From: Arthrospiribacter ruber
Lineage (GTDB): Bacteria > Bacteroidota > Bacteroidia > Cytophagales > Cyclobacteriaceae
NCBI RefSeq assembly: GCF_019343195.1
Contig: NZ_RPHB01000010.1
Coordinates: 1 to 64,000 of the forward strand
Direction: 5' to 3'
Length of the DNA: 64,000 nt
A program made the position numbers and the translations under genes. Below are positions 43,053-52,044 of the stretch, piece after piece. How positions within the stretch are numbered: the first letter of the stretch is position 1; each line of letters begins with the position of its first letter. The notes below the pieces were generated by a model, which did no database searches, was not told the DNA's origin, and saw only the letters and a list, made by a program, of their open reading frames with translations.

Positions 43053-44594
43053 ATGAGTAAGCAAAGAGAAGAATTAGATCATAGACTAAAGCTAAGAAAT
43101 ATCAAGTTGTCCGATTATGAGGATATCAGGGAAATAATGGTATCTATTTACAAGGATCAAGGAGGTGCCTGGACCAAGCAGGAACTCAAAAATCAGCTCA
43201 AGGCCTTTCCGGAAGGGCAGATTTGTATAGAAGATAATGGAAAAGTAGTAGCCGCGGCCCTCAGTCTTATTGTGGATTATTCCAAGTTTGGAGACAATCA
43301 TACTTATGATCAAATTACCGGATATGGGAAATTTGATACCCATGATGACAATGGAGACACCCTGTATGGCACTGATGTTTTTGTGGATAAGGAATACAGA
43401 GGGATGAGATTGGGAAGAAGGCTGTATGATGCGAGAAAGGAACTCTGTGAAAACCTCAACCTCCGATCAATTATTGCAGGAGGTAGGATTCCGGGCTATT
43501 CCAAATATTTTGATCAAATGACTCCGAGAAAGTACATTGATCAAGTTAAAAGCAAGGAGATATTTGATCCTGTTTTGTCTTTTCAGTTGGCCAATGAATT
43601 TCACGTACGGAAGGTAATCACCAAATACCTGCCGGAAGATACTGACTCAAGGGCGTATGCGACACTTTTGGAGTGGATCAATATTTATTACGAAAAGGAC
43701 GAAAAACTGATAGGTAATAAAAAGTCAATCGTAAGACTTGGTCTGGTCCAGTGGAAAATGAGGAGATTCAATAGTGTGGATGACCTGATGCAGCAAGTAG
43801 AATTTTTTGTAGATACCGTTTCGGGTTATAAGTCAGACTTTTGTCTTTTACCGGAATTTTTTAATGCACCTCTTTTGGCTGAATTTAATGACATGGATGC
43901 TTCCGAAGCTATCAGGAATCTTGCGGATTACACAGATGAAATTATCAGCAGGATGAGTGATCTCGCACTTTCATACAATGTCAATATCATTGCCGGAAGT
44001 ATGCCTGAATATGACGGAAAAAAGTTGAGAAATGTCAGCTACCTTTGCCGTAGAGATGGTACTATAGACAAGCAATACAAACTTCATATCACCCCTGACG
44101 AGCAAGCTTATTGGGGACTACAGGGCGGTAATGGTATTAAAGTTTTTGATACGGATGCCGGTAAAATAGGTATTCTGATTTGTTATGACGTAGAGTTTCC
44201 TGAATTAGGAAGGATTCTGGCCGAACAGGAAATGGATATTCTATTCGTACCTTTCTGGACAGATACCAAAAACGCATTTCTTAGGGTGAATACCTGTGCT
44301 AAGGCCAGGGCAGTGGAAAACGAATGCTATGTGGCAATTACCGGCTCTGTTGGTAACTTGCCAAGGGTGGAAAACATGGATATACAATATTCTCAGTCTG
44401 CAATTTATTCTCCCTCGGATTTTTCCTTTCCTCATGACGCCACTGTGGCACAAGCTGCTGAGAATGCAGAAACCACCATTGTAGCAGATGTGGATTTGGA
44501 TTTATTGACCAAGCAAAGAAAAGCAGGAAGTGTGCGAAACCTAGAGCAGAGGAGATTGGATCTATACTCCGTTCAATGGAAGAAAAAGAAATAA
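43053..44594 (+). CDS. GNAT acetyltransferase fused to carbon-nitrogen hydrolase
   Basis: This 513-residue protein joins a GNAT domain (residues about 10-190; FVDKEYRGMRLGRRLYDARK is the acetyl-CoA loop) to a nitrilase-superfamily domain (residues about 225-510). The nitrilase catalytic triad is visible as Glu in LLPEFFNAP (near 267), Lys in KQYKLHITPDE (near 342) and Cys in ILICYDVEFPE (near 377). This fusion is recurrent in Bacteroidota; the amide or nitrile substrate is not known. It is followed after one base by kdsC. Confidence 0.9.
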   Translation: MSKQREELDHRLKLRNIKLSDYEDIREIMVSIYKDQGGAWTKQELKNQLKAFPEGQICIEDNGKVVAAALSLIVDYSKFGDNHTYDQITGYGKFDTHDDNGDTLYGTDVFVDKEYRGMRLGRRLYDARKELCENLNLRSIIAGGRIPGYSKYFDQMTPRKYIDQVKSKEIFDPVLSFQLANEFHVRKVITKYLPEDTDSRAYATLLEWINIYYEKDEKLIGNKKSIVRLGLVQWKMRRFNSVDDLMQQVEFFVDTVSGYKSDFCLLPEFFNAPLLAEFNDMDASEAIRNLADYTDEIISRMSDLALSYNVNIIAGSMPEYDGKKLRNVSYLCRRDGTIDKQYKLHITPDEQAYWGLQGGNGIKVFDTDAGKIGILICYDVEFPELGRILAEQEMDILFVPFWTDTKNAFLRVNTCAKARAVENECYVAITGSVGNLPRVENMDIQYSQSAIYSPSDFSFPHDATVAQAAENAETTIVADVDLDLLTKQRKAGSVRNLEQRRLDLYSVQWKKKK

Positions 44595-44595
44595 G

Positions 44596-45147
44596 ATGTT
44601 GGAATATTTTACAGGCCTAAATCCTGAAATAAAAGAAAAGGCAGAGAAGATCAAGCTCCTGGTGACCGATGTAGATGGAGTGCTGACTGACAGCGGAATC
44701 ATTTATGACAATTCGGGAATGGAGTACAAGAGATTCAATGCCAAAGATGGTTTTGTGGTTCACCCATTGAAAAAAAATGGGATTTTGGTAGGAGCAATTA
44801 GCGGCAGAAAATCCAAAGTTGTGGAAGATAGGTTTGAAGAATTGAAATTTGACTTTCACTATCATGGGATATGGGACAAGGATAAAAAACTCAGGGAGAT
44901 CTTAGAAGTTCTGGAAATATCCTATGATGAAGTAGCTTACATAGGAGACGACCTAATAGATTTACCATTGCTCAAAAAAGTGGGTTTTTCGATTTGTCCG
45001 GCTGATACTTTTGATTACGTCAAGAATGAAGTTGATTTTGTGTCTTCCAAGCAGGGGGGGCATGGTGTATTCAGGGAAGTAGGAGATCTGATTTTGGAAT
45101 CCAAGGGCTTACTCCAAATGGTCATAGATAAATATGCCGATAAATGA
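44596..45147 (+). CDS. kdsC: 3-deoxy-D-manno-octulosonate 8-phosphate phosphatase (KdsC)
   Basis: This 183-residue HAD phosphatase releases Kdo from Kdo-8-phosphate in lipopolysaccharide synthesis. It has the HAD motif LLVTDVDGVLTD, ISGRKSKVVEDR (motif II/III Ser-Lys region) and IGDDLIDLPLL, without a cap insertion, as in KdsC. Its stop overlaps the start of kdsA (ATGA), which makes the substrate of this enzyme, supporting the assignment. Confidence 0.93.
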   Translation: MLEYFTGLNPEIKEKAEKIKLLVTDVDGVLTDSGIIYDNSGMEYKRFNAKDGFVVHPLKKNGILVGAISGRKSKVVEDRFEELKFDFHYHGIWDKDKKLREILEVLEISYDEVAYIGDDLIDLPLLKKVGFSICPADTFDYVKNEVDFVSSKQGGHGVFREVGDLILESKGLLQMVIDKYADK

Positions 45148-45995
45148 ACCTCGATAGATTTTCTCAATCAGTGGACATATCTCAAGAAATTAAAATCGGT
45201 GCAGGTTTACCAGTGATTTTTTCAGGGCCATGTGTCATCGAAAATGAAGAACTTTGTATAGATGTAGCAGGCAAGCTAAAGGCCATTTGTGATAAACAGG
45301 GAATGCACTATGTTTTCAAAGCCTCTTTGGACAAAGCCAATAGGACTTCTGTTGGTTCTTTCCGTAGCTTGGGCTGGGAAAAGGGACTGGAAATTCTTTC
45401 CAGAGTGAAGAATGAGATAGGAGTTCCGATAGTAACAGATGTCCATGAAACCCATCAAGTGGAGGAAGCTTCCAAGGTAGTAGACGTGATTCAGATCCCG
45501 GCATTCCTATGCCGCCAAACAGATCTGTTGCTTGAAGCCGGTAAATCAGGTAAAGCAGTGAAAATCAAAAAAGGCCAGTTTATGGCGGCTTCTGACATGA
45601 AGTATGCTGTGGATAAGGTGAAATCCACCGGCAATGAAAAAGTGATTTTGACAGAAAGAGGGAATAGCTTTGGCTACCATGAATTGGTGGTTGATATGAG
45701 AAATCTTGCAACTATGAGGGACTTCTGCCCGGTAGTTTTTGATGTGACCCATAGTGTGCAGCGTCCAGGTGCTCAAGGAGGGAGCAGTGGAGGAGATAGA
45801 AAAATGATTCCTTTTTTGGCCAGAGCTGCCGCAGCTGCCGGAGTGGATGGCTTTTTTATAGAAACCCATCCAGAACCTGCTAATGCGCTAAGTGATGGGC
45901 CTAATATGGTTCCATTGCATAGAATGAATGATTTTTTGGCTATGTTAATGGATTTCTGGACAACGAATAATAATTACAGAGACTTTGAAATCTAG
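45144..45995 (+). CDS. kdsA: 3-deoxy-8-phosphooctulonate synthase (KdsA)
   Basis: This 283-residue enzyme condenses arabinose-5-phosphate and phosphoenolpyruvate to Kdo-8-phosphate. The sequence shows IFSGPCVIENEEL, FKASLDKANRTSVGSFR, NSFGYHELVVDMRN, FDVTHSVQRPGAQGG and a FIETHPEPANALSDGPNMV terminal region. Together with KdsC immediately upstream it forms the Kdo branch of outer-membrane LPS synthesis. Confidence 0.95.
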   Translation: MNLDRFSQSVDISQEIKIGAGLPVIFSGPCVIENEELCIDVAGKLKAICDKQGMHYVFKASLDKANRTSVGSFRSLGWEKGLEILSRVKNEIGVPIVTDVHETHQVEEASKVVDVIQIPAFLCRQTDLLLEAGKSGKAVKIKKGQFMAASDMKYAVDKVKSTGNEKVILTERGNSFGYHELVVDMRNLATMRDFCPVVFDVTHSVQRPGAQGGSSGGDRKMIPFLARAAAAAGVDGFFIETHPEPANALSDGPNMVPLHRMNDFLAMLMDFWTTNNNYRDFEI

Positions 45996-46036
45996 TAGGA
46001 TACTTGTAATATGTTGAGGTAATTCAGCATGATCCA

Positions 46037-47716
46037 ATGGCCAGATGTTCTAAAATTCTTTTTATTACCATATTCATTTTTTGTAATTCTTTATGCTACG
46101 CAAATGAAGTTCCGACTGAGTTGCCCGAATTGATCCGTAGTCTGATAGAAAAGGATCATCCTGAGCAGGTCAGACTAGTAAGAGGACAAAAACTCTTCAG
46201 TTCCGTTGTACTTAATAGGTTCTATACGCTTAGAGAATTTAATGCTGCTTGGAGCAGTGGGGGTAAACTTTTGGAAATAGCCTATGAAATGCGCTACGAA
46301 ATCCATCAGGCCAAATTTGATGGTCTTCAGCCAGAAGACTACCATTTGGAAGCGATCAATGAGCTTTTTAGTCGACTGGAGAATGACCAAAAATTGGGGA
46401 ATCAACCGGATTCGATTTTGTTGGCTGGAGCTGATGTCCTGCTTTCTGATGCATTTATGATGCTTGCATCACATTTGAGTATGGGGAAGGTAGACCCCGA
46501 AGCCCTTAAGACGGTTTGGAATATTCAGAGAAATATGCCTGAGCTTGAGTTTGACGTCAGGTTACAGGAGGCTTTGCAGGATGGTGGACTGAGGAAAACA
46601 ATTGAATCTTTTTACCCTTCTTTTTCTATTTACAAAAAAATGCGGGACGGTTTGAGGCATATGTTTGACTATGAGGCTAAATTTTTACAGTCTAAACTCG
46701 GAAAATGGAAAAGCATAAAGGCCGATAAATCCATCAAGTTAGGTGAAAGTCACAATTCCTTGCCAGAAATCAGAAAGAGACTCCATTTTTGGGGTTTTTT
46801 GGATGATTTTGAATCAGAAGAAAAGGTTTATGATCAGCTCACCGAAAATGGTATCAAACAGCTTCAGGTTCGCCATGGAATGGAACCGGATGGAGTGATC
46901 GGTCAGGGTACTCTTCATGCACTTAATCAAAGCCCTTCAGACCTGATAGCCCAAGCTTCTGTCAATCTTGAAAGGCTAAGGTGGCTTCCTGATGATATCA
47001 AAGATAGGGAGTTGATCTTGGTGAATACAGCCAATTTCCAGCTGGACTACATTCAGAGTAGAGACACTTTACTGACTTCTAGGGTCATTGTAGGAAAGAC
47101 TTATCATTCCACTCCACAGTTCAGTGCGGAGATGTCTTACATTGTTTTCAGCCCTACTTGGACTGTACCTGTATCCATCACCCGAGGGGAAATCATACCT
47201 GCAGCCAAAAAAGATCCGGAATATTTCAGGAAGAAAAATATGAAATTATTGACTTCCACAGGCAGGGAGGTGGACCCATCATCAATAGATTGGAGTAAGG
47301 TAAATCCCCGAGAGTTTCCTTACACAGTAAGGCAGGAACCTGGAGAGCAAAATTCATTGGGATTGGTGAAATTTATGTTTCCCAATAAGTACAGCGTATA
47401 CATTCACGACACTCCTTCCAGAAGCCTCTTTGTAAGAGAAGACAGGGCTTTGAGTCATGGTTGTATCAGAATTCAAAAACCTTTTGAACTTGCCAAAGTG
47501 CTCCTTTCTTATGATTCCCAATGGACGGATGACCAGATTCGGATTGCCATGAAGCAGGATAGGGAAAGGACGGTAATGCTCAACAGGAAGATTCCCGTAG
47601 TCATTCTGTATCTGACGTATTGGTCTGATTCAAAAGGAAAGCTTTTTTACCGTAGAGATATTTATTCCAGAGACAATGAAATTTTTGTAGCACTAAAGCA
47701 GCCAAGAAAAAATTAA
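46037..47716 (+). CDS. L,D-transpeptidase (YcbB/LdtD-like) with peptidoglycan-binding domain
   Basis: This 559-residue periplasmic protein has a signal peptide (MARCSKILFITIFIFCNSLCYA). A peptidoglycan-binding-1-like domain (about 235-295, with TENGIKQLQVRHGMEPDGVI and GTLHALNQS) precedes a YkuD catalytic domain (about 320-500) carrying the SHGCIRI motif (near residue 473, catalytic Cys). It forms 3-3 cross-links or lipoprotein links in peptidoglycan. Its 3' end overlaps the convergent second transpeptidase by 4 bp. Confidence 0.9.
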   Translation: MARCSKILFITIFIFCNSLCYANEVPTELPELIRSLIEKDHPEQVRLVRGQKLFSSVVLNRFYTLREFNAAWSSGGKLLEIAYEMRYEIHQAKFDGLQPEDYHLEAINELFSRLENDQKLGNQPDSILLAGADVLLSDAFMMLASHLSMGKVDPEALKTVWNIQRNMPELEFDVRLQEALQDGGLRKTIESFYPSFSIYKKMRDGLRHMFDYEAKFLQSKLGKWKSIKADKSIKLGESHNSLPEIRKRLHFWGFLDDFESEEKVYDQLTENGIKQLQVRHGMEPDGVIGQGTLHALNQSPSDLIAQASVNLERLRWLPDDIKDRELILVNTANFQLDYIQSRDTLLTSRVIVGKTYHSTPQFSAEMSYIVFSPTWTVPVSITRGEIIPAAKKDPEYFRKKNMKLLTSTGREVDPSSIDWSKVNPREFPYTVRQEPGEQNSLGLVKFMFPNKYSVYIHDTPSRSLFVREDRALSHGCIRIQKPFELAKVLLSYDSQWTDDQIRIAMKQDRERTVMLNRKIPVVILYLTYWSDSKGKLFYRRDIYSRDNEIFVALKQPRKN

Positions 47717-48414
47717 CCTTTCAAAATCTTGGAAGCAGCAGGGTATTCAGGATCATTGGCAAAGATGAAAAGGCATGATTTTTCTTTTACCAAATCTATA
47801 AATTTTGTTGAACTGTCAGTTGGAAGGGCGGGACATCCTAGGCTTCTTCCCAGACGTCCTGTTTTTTCGATAAAATCAGCATTGGCATAAGTTGCACCAT
47901 GGACCACAATAGCTCTCTCCCTCGCTTTATCGTTAATCCCAAGCTCTATACCATCCAGACGAAGGGAATAGCCATGTTTGCCTTGATAAGTCTCTGCAGT
48001 GACAAAAAAACCTAAGCTGCTTTGAAATGAAGAGGGGGCATTTGAAAACTTTTCTGCATGTAGATCACCTGAGTTTTTTCCATGACTTACATATTCATGA
48101 AATATTATTTCACCTGAGGCAGGAGCAATGACCCACAATCTTTTTTGTGTAGAAGGAAGAGAATAGTCGATTATAGTCAAAGGAGCATTCTTACTTATTA
48201 TTTCACTTGAGATCATGGCTTGATACCCTTCAAAAGCAAGCTGAAGTGCGCTTAACTGTGGTAAAGCTGTGTCTTTGGCTGTATTTTTGGAGATTAGCAG
48301 ATCTAGGTAACCTGAGTTATTGCTGCTTGACAACTCTTCCTCAACGCTAATTGATAAAGTGTTATTATGATAAAGGTTTAGGAAAAAACAAAACAGAATT
48401 AGGGTGATCCGCAT
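47713..48414 (-). CDS. Murein L,D-transpeptidase catalytic-domain family protein
   Basis: This 233-residue protein has a signal sequence (MRITLILFCFFLNLYHNNTLS) and a short catalytic domain with KRLWVIAPASGEIIFHEYVSHGK, IVVHGATYAN and SLGCPALP, where Cys is the expected nucleophile. It resembles the compact Bacteroidota L,D-transpeptidase-like family rather than YcbB. It is convergent with the large transpeptidase, their stop codons overlapping by 4 bp. The specific linkage is unknown. Confidence 0.82.
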   Translation of the reverse strand: MRITLILFCFFLNLYHNNTLSISVEEELSSSNNSGYLDLLISKNTAKDTALPQLSALQLAFEGYQAMISSEIISKNAPLTIIDYSLPSTQKRLWVIAPASGEIIFHEYVSHGKNSGDLHAEKFSNAPSSFQSSLGFFVTAETYQGKHGYSLRLDGIELGINDKARERAIVVHGATYANADFIEKTGRLGRSLGCPALPTDSSTKFIDLVKEKSCLFIFANDPEYPAASKILKG

Positions 48415-48684
48415 AAAGTTTTTTTACTTTGACCTCAAATAAAGCTTTCTGATTAAGGAATTGCAAATCAAATCGTTAGGAAGGCAAGAATTTTGGGTTT
48501 AAATGGAAGGATTTGGCCAATATTTAAATTGGAACTGTTTGAGAAACAATTCATGTTATGCAGTCTGAATTGTCGATAAATTATTCTGATGTGTTGTGTG
48601 TTCAAAATCAGTTGATCATTGATTTTGTTTAAAGAAAAAATATAAAAATTAAACAAAAAATCCTTTCTTAGGGTTTGTTAGATA

Positions 48685-49095
48685 ATGAAAGTAGCAGTAT
48701 ATAGAAAAGAGCATTTTAATGCCGCCCATAGATTACACAACCCTTCTTGGTCTGACGAAAAAAACAAGCAAGTTTTTGGAAAATGCAATAACCCGAATTA
48801 TCATGGACACAATTATGAATTGATTGTCAAATTGATAGGGCCGGTAGATGCAGATACAGGATATGTTTATGACATGAAAATCCTCAGCGATCTGATCAAA
48901 GACAACGTTTTGAATAGATTTGATCATAAAAATCTGAATTTGGATACCAAAGAATTCAAAAATATCAACCCTACTGCGGAAAATATTGCGGTGGTTATTT
49001 GGAATATTCTAAGAGAAAAAATTGATAATAAATTTGAGTTAATCATACGACTATATGAAACAGAAAGAAACTTTGTTGAATACGATGGGAATTAA
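48685..49095 (+). CDS. 6-pyruvoyltetrahydropterin synthase (PTPS) / QueD-family protein
   Basis: This 136-residue protein shows the zinc-binding HFNAAHRLHN and the motif FGKCNNPNYHGHNY, that is Cys-x5-HGH. This arrangement is characteristic of the PTPS (II) type rather than the Cys-x3-HGH of classical QueD. Substrate would be 7,8-dihydroneopterin triphosphate, the product of FolE encoded next. The ATG at 48685 lies after a 270-bp intergenic region. Adjacent genes point to a pterin-reduction pathway. Confidence 0.85.
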   Translation: MKVAVYRKEHFNAAHRLHNPSWSDEKNKQVFGKCNNPNYHGHNYELIVKLIGPVDADTGYVYDMKILSDLIKDNVLNRFDHKNLNLDTKEFKNINPTAENIAVVIWNILREKIDNKFELIIRLYETERNFVEYDGN

Positions 49096-49750
49096 TCTGA
49101 CCCACGACATAGACGAAATCGGAGATGAACATATTGGAACTTCTCATGATACTCCACTAAGAGAGGATGCCTTTGAGATGGATGATGAACTTAAAATGGA
49201 GTTGATAGAGAAGCACTTCAAAGAAATCATGCATGTTTTAGGTCTGGATCTTTCAGATGATAGCTTGAAAGGTACTCCTAGAAGAGTGGCCAAGATGTAC
49301 ATCAAAGAGATTTTTAGCGGATTGGATCCAAAAAATAAACCAGACGTCAAACTCTTTGAGAATAAATATAAGTACAAAGAGATGTTGGTGGAAAAAGATA
49401 TCACCTTCTTTTCCAATTGCGAGCACCATTTCGTTCCTATTTATGGCAAAGCTCATGTGGCCTACATTTCAAATGGCAATGTAATTGGACTTTCCAAAAT
49501 CAATAGAATTGTACAGTATTTTGCCAAACGTCCACAAGTTCAGGAAAGGCTGACTATGCAGATCGGTAATGAGTTAAAGGAGATTCTAGGCACAGAAGAC
49601 GTGGCAGTTGTGATAGACGCGCATCACATGTGTGTGTCAAGCAGAGGCATTCAGGATGTAAATAGCAGTACGGTTACTTCTTTTTACAGCGGTAAGTTTG
49701 AAACTGATGAAAATTCCAAGGCTGAGTTTATGAAATATATCAGCTTGTAA
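49085..49750 (+). CDS. folE: GTP cyclohydrolase I (FolE)
   Basis: This 221-residue enzyme converts GTP to 7,8-dihydroneopterin triphosphate. Signatures are GTPRRVAKMYIKEIF, the zinc-binding SNCEHHFVPIYG, SKINRIVQYFAKRPQVQERL and HHMCVSSRGIQ. The start at 49085 (MGINLTHDIDE) overlaps the PTPS stop by 11 bp; an alternative at 49055 would add ten residues from inside the PTPS gene. It forms an operon with PTPS and is followed by a terminator. Confidence 0.93.
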   Translation: MGINLTHDIDEIGDEHIGTSHDTPLREDAFEMDDELKMELIEKHFKEIMHVLGLDLSDDSLKGTPRRVAKMYIKEIFSGLDPKNKPDVKLFENKYKYKEMLVEKDITFFSNCEHHFVPIYGKAHVAYISNGNVIGLSKINRIVQYFAKRPQVQERLTMQIGNELKEILGTEDVAVVIDAHHMCVSSRGIQDVNSSTVTSFYSGKFETDENSKAEFMKYISL

Positions 49751-49778
49751 CATTAAATTGAAAAGTAAACCAACAGAA

Positions 49779-49807
49779 AGTCAGGCTAAAAAGTCTGGCT
49801 TTTTTTA
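49779..49807 (+). terminator. Terminator after folE
   Basis: AAGTCAGGC pairs with GTCTGGCTT, a 9-bp stem with two G-U pairs, followed by a T-run. Confidence 0.65.
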
Positions 49808-49908
49808 TGTTTGATTCTTCATACTTTTTTTGGATTTTTTTTAGAAATCAGTGCCCAATGTGACAAACAATTATGCTCCCAATTTGATTTTATACTTAAA
49901 GAAAAGTT

Positions 49909-50589
49909 ATGAAAAATAAGAATATAATAGTCATAGGAGGGAATTCCGGTATAGGTAAAGCTTTGGTAGAAAATCTTCAAAATGCAGGGGCCAATGTGTT
50001 CTCATTTTCAAGAAGTGCGGAAGGAGATCAAAAAATAGATGTCACATCAGAGGATGATTTCTCAGGTAAGTTTCCTGATCAAATTGATGGTTTGGTATAT
50101 TGTCCCGGAACTATAAACCTTAAGCCATTTCACCGTTTTTCTTTAACTGACTTCCAGAATGATTTAGAAGTAAATTTTTTAGGAGCAGTAAAAGTTCTTC
50201 AAGCAGCTATGAAAGGTCTCAAAAAATCTGAATCAGCATCAGTAGTTCTTTTCAGTACGGTAGCCGTACAAGTTGGCTTGGGTTTTCACGCTTCTATAGC
50301 AAGTGCCAAAGGAGCTATTGAAGGACTCACAAGGTCATTGGCTGCGGAGTGGGCACCTAATAAAATCAGGGTGAATGCCATTGCGCCGTCTCTCACAGAG
50401 ACCCCGTTGGCTTCTCAATTATTAGGGACAGAGGAAAAAAAAGCTGCCTCTGACAAAAGGCATCCTCTAGGAAGATATGGTCAGCCTGAAGACATTGCTT
50501 CTGCGGCTATGTACTTATTAGGATCAGATTCAGCTTGGATGACTGGTCAGATATTGCATGTGGATGGCGGGATGTCTTCGGTAAAATGA
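49909..50589 (+). CDS. SDR-family oxidoreductase with atypical catalytic tetrad
   Basis: This 226-residue Rossmann protein shows VIGGNSGIGKALVEN at the nucleotide-binding loop, NVFSFSRSAEG and a C-terminal LHVDGGM. The position of the canonical Tyr of YxxxK is Ile130 in FHASIASAKGAIEGL (Lys134 is kept). Loss of the Tyr argues for altered chemistry or a non-classical SDR. It follows PTPS and FolE, and sepiapterin-type reduction would fit that context, but the missing Tyr makes it doubtful. Confidence 0.8.
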   Translation: MKNKNIIVIGGNSGIGKALVENLQNAGANVFSFSRSAEGDQKIDVTSEDDFSGKFPDQIDGLVYCPGTINLKPFHRFSLTDFQNDLEVNFLGAVKVLQAAMKGLKKSESASVVLFSTVAVQVGLGFHASIASAKGAIEGLTRSLAAEWAPNKIRVNAIAPSLTETPLASQLLGTEEKKAASDKRHPLGRYGQPEDIASAAMYLLGSDSAWMTGQILHVDGGMSSVK

Positions 50590-50690
50590 AAAAAAGTAAA
50601 AAAACATTCCGCTTGTATCTTAAACAATTGAACTCAAAATTGTGTAGTATTAGTATGGGTATAGTCCCAAGAGTTTAAAGTACGATTATT

Positions 50691-50954
50691 ATGAGGACTC
50701 CACCGGAATCATTTTTGATTTTCAAGGAAGAATTGGAAAAGGCGAAGCTTGAGAAAGAGCGCCTGAAAAGAGAATATGAGGCCAAATTGGCTGATATGAA
50801 CAAAGAATTGTCCAGGTTAAAAGAGCAGATTCAGTCACAACAAGAGCTGATTAAGACAACCCTGGACTATGCGATTCGTTTAGAAGAAAATCTAGGGAGC
50901 TTTAAAGAGGAAGTTTCCAATGGTAAGAACACCAAAAACCGTTCATTTCATTAA
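50691..50954 (+). CDS. Small coiled-coil protein
   Basis: This 87-residue protein is almost entirely a heptad-rich helix (FKEELEKAKLEKERLKREYE, NKELSRLKEQIQSQQELIKT) and has no signal peptide. A coiled-coil role is likely. It lies 20 bp upstream of the next gene and may be co-transcribed with it. The function is unknown. Confidence 0.65.
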   Translation: MRTPPESFLIFKEELEKAKLEKERLKREYEAKLADMNKELSRLKEQIQSQQELIKTTLDYAIRLEENLGSFKEEVSNGKNTKNRSFH

Positions 50955-50974
50955 CCAATCTATCATAGCGTGTC

Positions 50975-51418
50975 ATGAATACCACTGCAAATGCAATAGA
51001 ATCCAATAATTTCGAAATGCTTTTTGAGGCCAGATATGCCAAAGTCTACTCCAACCTGGAAAAAGGTACGATTATTTGTGAATTGTTGGCAGATTATATT
51101 CCTATTGATGATTTTAAGGAAACTTTTAATCAAATTACTTCCATAGTAGAGAATGGGAAATATGAAAAGTTTATTTTTGATAAAAGGTCATTAAGAGCCT
51201 TCCATCAGCCAAGTATGGAATGGTACTTTTTACATTGGAAAAACAAAATGCTTGATCAAGGAATAACCAAGCATAGAAAGATTCTTCCGGAGGAAAAGTG
51301 GTTCGAAAAAATGGTAATGATAGCAAAGGAGCAAATCATGAAAAACAATCCGGAAAATATCATTGACCGATTGGATATCAAATATTGTAACTCCATTGAA
51401 GAAGCGATATTGATATGA
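50975..51418 (+). CDS. Conserved hypothetical protein, STAS/SpoIIAA-like fold suspected
   Basis: This 147-residue soluble protein has alternating beta and helix signals (YSNLEKGTIICELLADYIP, YEKFIFDKRSLRAF) reminiscent of SpoIIAA-like proteins, but no diagnostic motif was seen. Its stop overlaps the start of the flavin reductase gene (ATGA), so the pair is translationally coupled. The function is unknown. Confidence 0.65.
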   Translation: MNTTANAIESNNFEMLFEARYAKVYSNLEKGTIICELLADYIPIDDFKETFNQITSIVENGKYEKFIFDKRSLRAFHQPSMEWYFLHWKNKMLDQGITKHRKILPEEKWFEKMVMIAKEQIMKNNPENIIDRLDIKYCNSIEEAILI

Positions 51419-52044
51419 TCAGACATTTTGACAAAGCCTCCATTTTGGAGGCTGAATCATTTTTTAGAAGAGACCTGATCAATTCTCTTTCAGGTTACAA
51501 AAGTCTCAACCTGATTGGGACAAAAAATAAAATCGGCACAACCAACCTCTCGCCCTTCAGCCAGGTTTTTCATATTGGTGCTACACCACCTACAGTAGGA
51601 GTTTTGTTCAGGCCGCACACTGTAGAGAGGCACACACTGGAAAATATCCTCGAAACCGGTTTTTTTACTCTAAATCATGTCACAGAGGAATTTTACAAAG
51701 AAGCCCATCAGACAGCGGCCAGGTACGAAGAATCTGAGTTTGAGGCGGTGGGATTAAAGGAAGTATACTTTGATAACTTTTTTGCTCCATTCGTAGCATC
51801 CAGTCCGGTAAAAGTTGCCTGTAGTCTGTTAGAGTCCATTACTCTTCAAGTCAATGAGACAGTTTTGGTAGTAGGAAGCATTGAGCATGTATATGTAGAA
51901 GACAAAGGGCTGAACGCAGATGGTTCACTCGATCTTGAAAAATTAGGCACCGTCACCTGTTCAGGTTTGGATACCTATTACCTTGGGAAAAAATTGGCAA
52001 GGCTAAGCTATCCCAAACCTGGAAAACCATTACAGGAAATCTGA
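51415..52044 (+). CDS. Flavin reductase-like domain protein
   Basis: This 209-residue protein shows the FMN-binding split-barrel pattern: NLSPFSQVFHIGATPPTVGV, GFFTLNHV, LLESITLQVNETVLVVGSIEHVYVED. Members reduce flavins with NAD(P)H or act as FMN-binding oxidases; the cofactor and partner are unknown. It overlaps the gene before it (ATGA) and the following exonuclease gene by one base. Confidence 0.82.
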   Translation: MIRHFDKASILEAESFFRRDLINSLSGYKSLNLIGTKNKIGTTNLSPFSQVFHIGATPPTVGVLFRPHTVERHTLENILETGFFTLNHVTEEFYKEAHQTAARYEESEFEAVGLKEVYFDNFFAPFVASSPVKVACSLLESITLQVNETVLVVGSIEHVYVEDKGLNADGSLDLEKLGTVTCSGLDTYYLGKKLARLSYPKPGKPLQEI

